Shown here piece after piece: positions 4,424 through 5,648 of a stretch of 5,648 nt of DNA. Below the pieces are notes generated by a model, which was not told where the DNA came from, did not search any database, and was given only the letters and a program-made list of their open reading frames with translations. The number at the start of each line of letters is the position of its first letter. The first letter of the stretch is position 1. Position numbers and translations under genes: made by a program. Source of the stretch: Chloroflexota bacterium (GTDB taxonomy: Bacteria > Chloroflexota > Anaerolineae > Promineifilales > Promineifilaceae); contig JAHEEY010000327.1 of the NCBI GenBank assembly GCA_024640485.1, forward strand, positions 1 through 5,648, read 5' to 3'.

Positions 4424-5648
4424 ATGACCCCCTTGACAGTCCGAACTTTGGGCGTACCAGAGGTGCGCTATCGAGATAAACCACTCAAATTTCGCAGTCG
4501 CAAGGCGCTGGCTCTGCTGATTTACCTGGCGGTCGAGGCGGGTGCGCATAGTCGGGAGAAATTGATTGATCTCTTCTGGCCGTCAAGCGATGCTCGACAG
4601 GGGCGCGTTTCCTTGCGAACTGCACTGTCACAGGTTCGGCAGGCCTTGCGGGTGACAGGCTCAGCGGGTATTGTGTCGACAAATGATCTGGTGCGCCTCG
4701 ATCATGAACTGCCGTTACAGCTAGACCTCAACCTGATCGCCAACGCCCTCCTGACCGAAGCGACGGCCGCTGATTGGCAAACGGCCGTTAACGCCAACCA
4801 AGGCCAATTTCTAGAGGGCTTCAGCTTGTCGGATGCGCCTGGCTTCGACGAGTGGGAATCTTACCAACACCAGCGGTGGCACAACCAAATGGAGCTTGTC
4901 TACCAGCGCCTGACCACCTGTCAGCTTGATCGAGGGGAAGGGCTGCCGGCGGCACGAACGGCCAGACAATGGGTCGTTCACTCACCCATGAACGAAACAG
5001 CCTATCGCTGCCTTATGGAAGCCCAGGCACGCACGGGAGATCGCACTGCCGCCCTACAAACTTACCAGCAGTGCCAACACGCCCTCCTGGCCGACCTGGA
5101 CATCGCCCCTGATCCCGAAACAACCGCACTAGCCGAGCGTATACGGCAGGACGAAATAAGAAAGCTCGAGGGTGAATCGGCTTCATCCGACGCCCGACGC
5201 CCCCTGCCTTTTCCTTTTGTTGGTCGGGCAAGAGAATACAGCCAGTTAGTTTCAGTTTTACGCACGGCCGTGCAAGGCAATACAGTGATAACGGTCGTCA
5301 TGGGCACAGCCGGTATGGGCAAAACGCACTTGGTCACAGCCTTTTTGGATGGCGCGCAGTTCGATAGTGCAGGTCCGAACATTCTGCGGGGTCGCGCTTA
5401 CGAAATGGGCGGCCGCTTGCCCTACCAGCCCTTAGTAGCCGCCTTCCGTGTTCGCTTAGAGCAGGAAAACGCCCCTGAAGATTTGCTGGATGATGTCTGG
5501 TTGGCCGAGTTAAGCCAGCTATTTCCTGAACTCCGCGTCCGCTATCCCGACCTTCCCCTGCCGCTAACCGGTGGCACCGACTTTGTCCGCGCCCGCCTGT
5601 TTGAAGCCGTGGCGCGACTGGGTCGTTCCCTGGCCGCCCGGCGTCCGC
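4424..5648 (+). CDS. SARP-type regulator with BTAD and AAA ATPase domains, 5' part
   Basis: An open frame of 408 codons that runs off the window. Residues about 1-78 form an OmpR/SARP-like winged helix (SRKALALLIYLAVEAG, then HSREKLIDLFWP-SSDARQGRVSLRTALSQVRQAL). Residues about 98-242 are a helical BTAD domain (GQFLEGFSLSDAPGFDEWE, AYRCLMEAQARTGDRTAALQTYQQC, DLDIAPDPETTAL). From about 264 (FPFVGRAREYSQL) an AAA/STAND-like ATPase begins, with a Walker A motif GTAGMGKT at residues 294-301 (5303-5326). Relatives are usually about 900-1200 residues, with further ATPase and TPR repeats; those parts are outside the window. Such proteins are cytoplasmic transcription activators switched by a ligand or nucleotide. 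The ATG at 4424 is the first in-frame start and has no clear ribosome site. It is divergent from the four-gene cassette it may control. Confidence 0.9.
   Translation, partial: MTPLTVRTLGVPEVRYRDKPLKFRSRKALALLIYLAVEAGAHSREKLIDLFWPSSDARQGRVSLRTALSQVRQALRVTGSAGIVSTNDLVRLDHELPLQLDLNLIANALLTEATAADWQTAVNANQGQFLEGFSLSDAPGFDEWESYQHQRWHNQMELVYQRLTTCQLDRGEGLPAARTARQWVVHSPMNETAYRCLMEAQARTGDRTAALQTYQQCQHALLADLDIAPDPETTALAERIRQDEIRKLEGESASSDARRPLPFPFVGRAREYSQLVSVLRTAVQGNTVITVVMGTAGMGKTHLVTAFLDGAQFDSAGPNILRGRAYEMGGRLPYQPLVAAFRVRLEQENAPEDLLDDVWLAELSQLFPELRVRYPDLPLPLTGGTDFVRARLFEAVARLGRSLAARRP

Noticed and set aside
4433..4438. TTGACA on the plus strand just after the regulator start codon
   Set aside because: It lies inside the coding sequence and no -10-like hexamer follows at a suitable distance.
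5062..5382. 106-codon minus-strand open frame
   Set aside because: Antisense to the BTAD/AAA regulator, which has clear domain motifs including Walker A in the plus frame.

Overview
The window reads as a bacterial accessory region with a mosaic layout, most likely from the Chloroflexota (Anaerolineae/Caldilineae-like). That placement is an inference. It rests on the large SARP/BTAD-type regulator with a fused AAA ATPase next to small SnoaL-like and SRPBCC proteins, a gene style common in that phylum. No rRNA, tRNA, CRISPR array or origin is visible.

Left flank (about 1-1662). The 3' end of an ArsB/NhaD-type ion permease is followed on the same strand by a small universal-stress-protein-like gene that has lost the usual nucleotide-binding motif. 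These two converge, with a 15-bp gap, on a minus-strand gene for an unrecognised protein with about eight membrane segments.

Middle (1663-2540). There is no intact gene here. Positions 1714-2477 form a decayed Tn3-family element about 764 bp long. Its two diverged terminal inverted repeats share a perfect outer 12 bp. Between them lies only the middle part of a tnpA transposase gene, broken by two in-frame stops and a frameshift. Both ends of tnpA, including the region that carries the catalytic DDE residues, are gone. A perfect 12-bp-stem hairpin (2501-2533) separates the element from the next gene.

Right part (2541-5648). Four minus-strand genes with 60-90 bp gaps form a probable operon. 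In transcription order they are a three-helix YgjV-like membrane protein, a small DUF6176-like protein, an SRPBCC/START-fold protein and a SnoaL-like ester-cyclase-fold protein. A plus-strand SARP-type regulator (winged helix, BTAD, AAA ATPase), cut by the window end, is transcribed away from them. The 82-bp intergenic region holds a perfect plus-strand TATAAT, a minus-strand TAGGAT, and a 7-bp direct repeat (GCGATCA) with an 11-bp period, which is the spacing of SARP operators. The working model is that this regulator controls the adjacent four-gene cassette. The cassette's substrate or signal cannot be read from the sequence.
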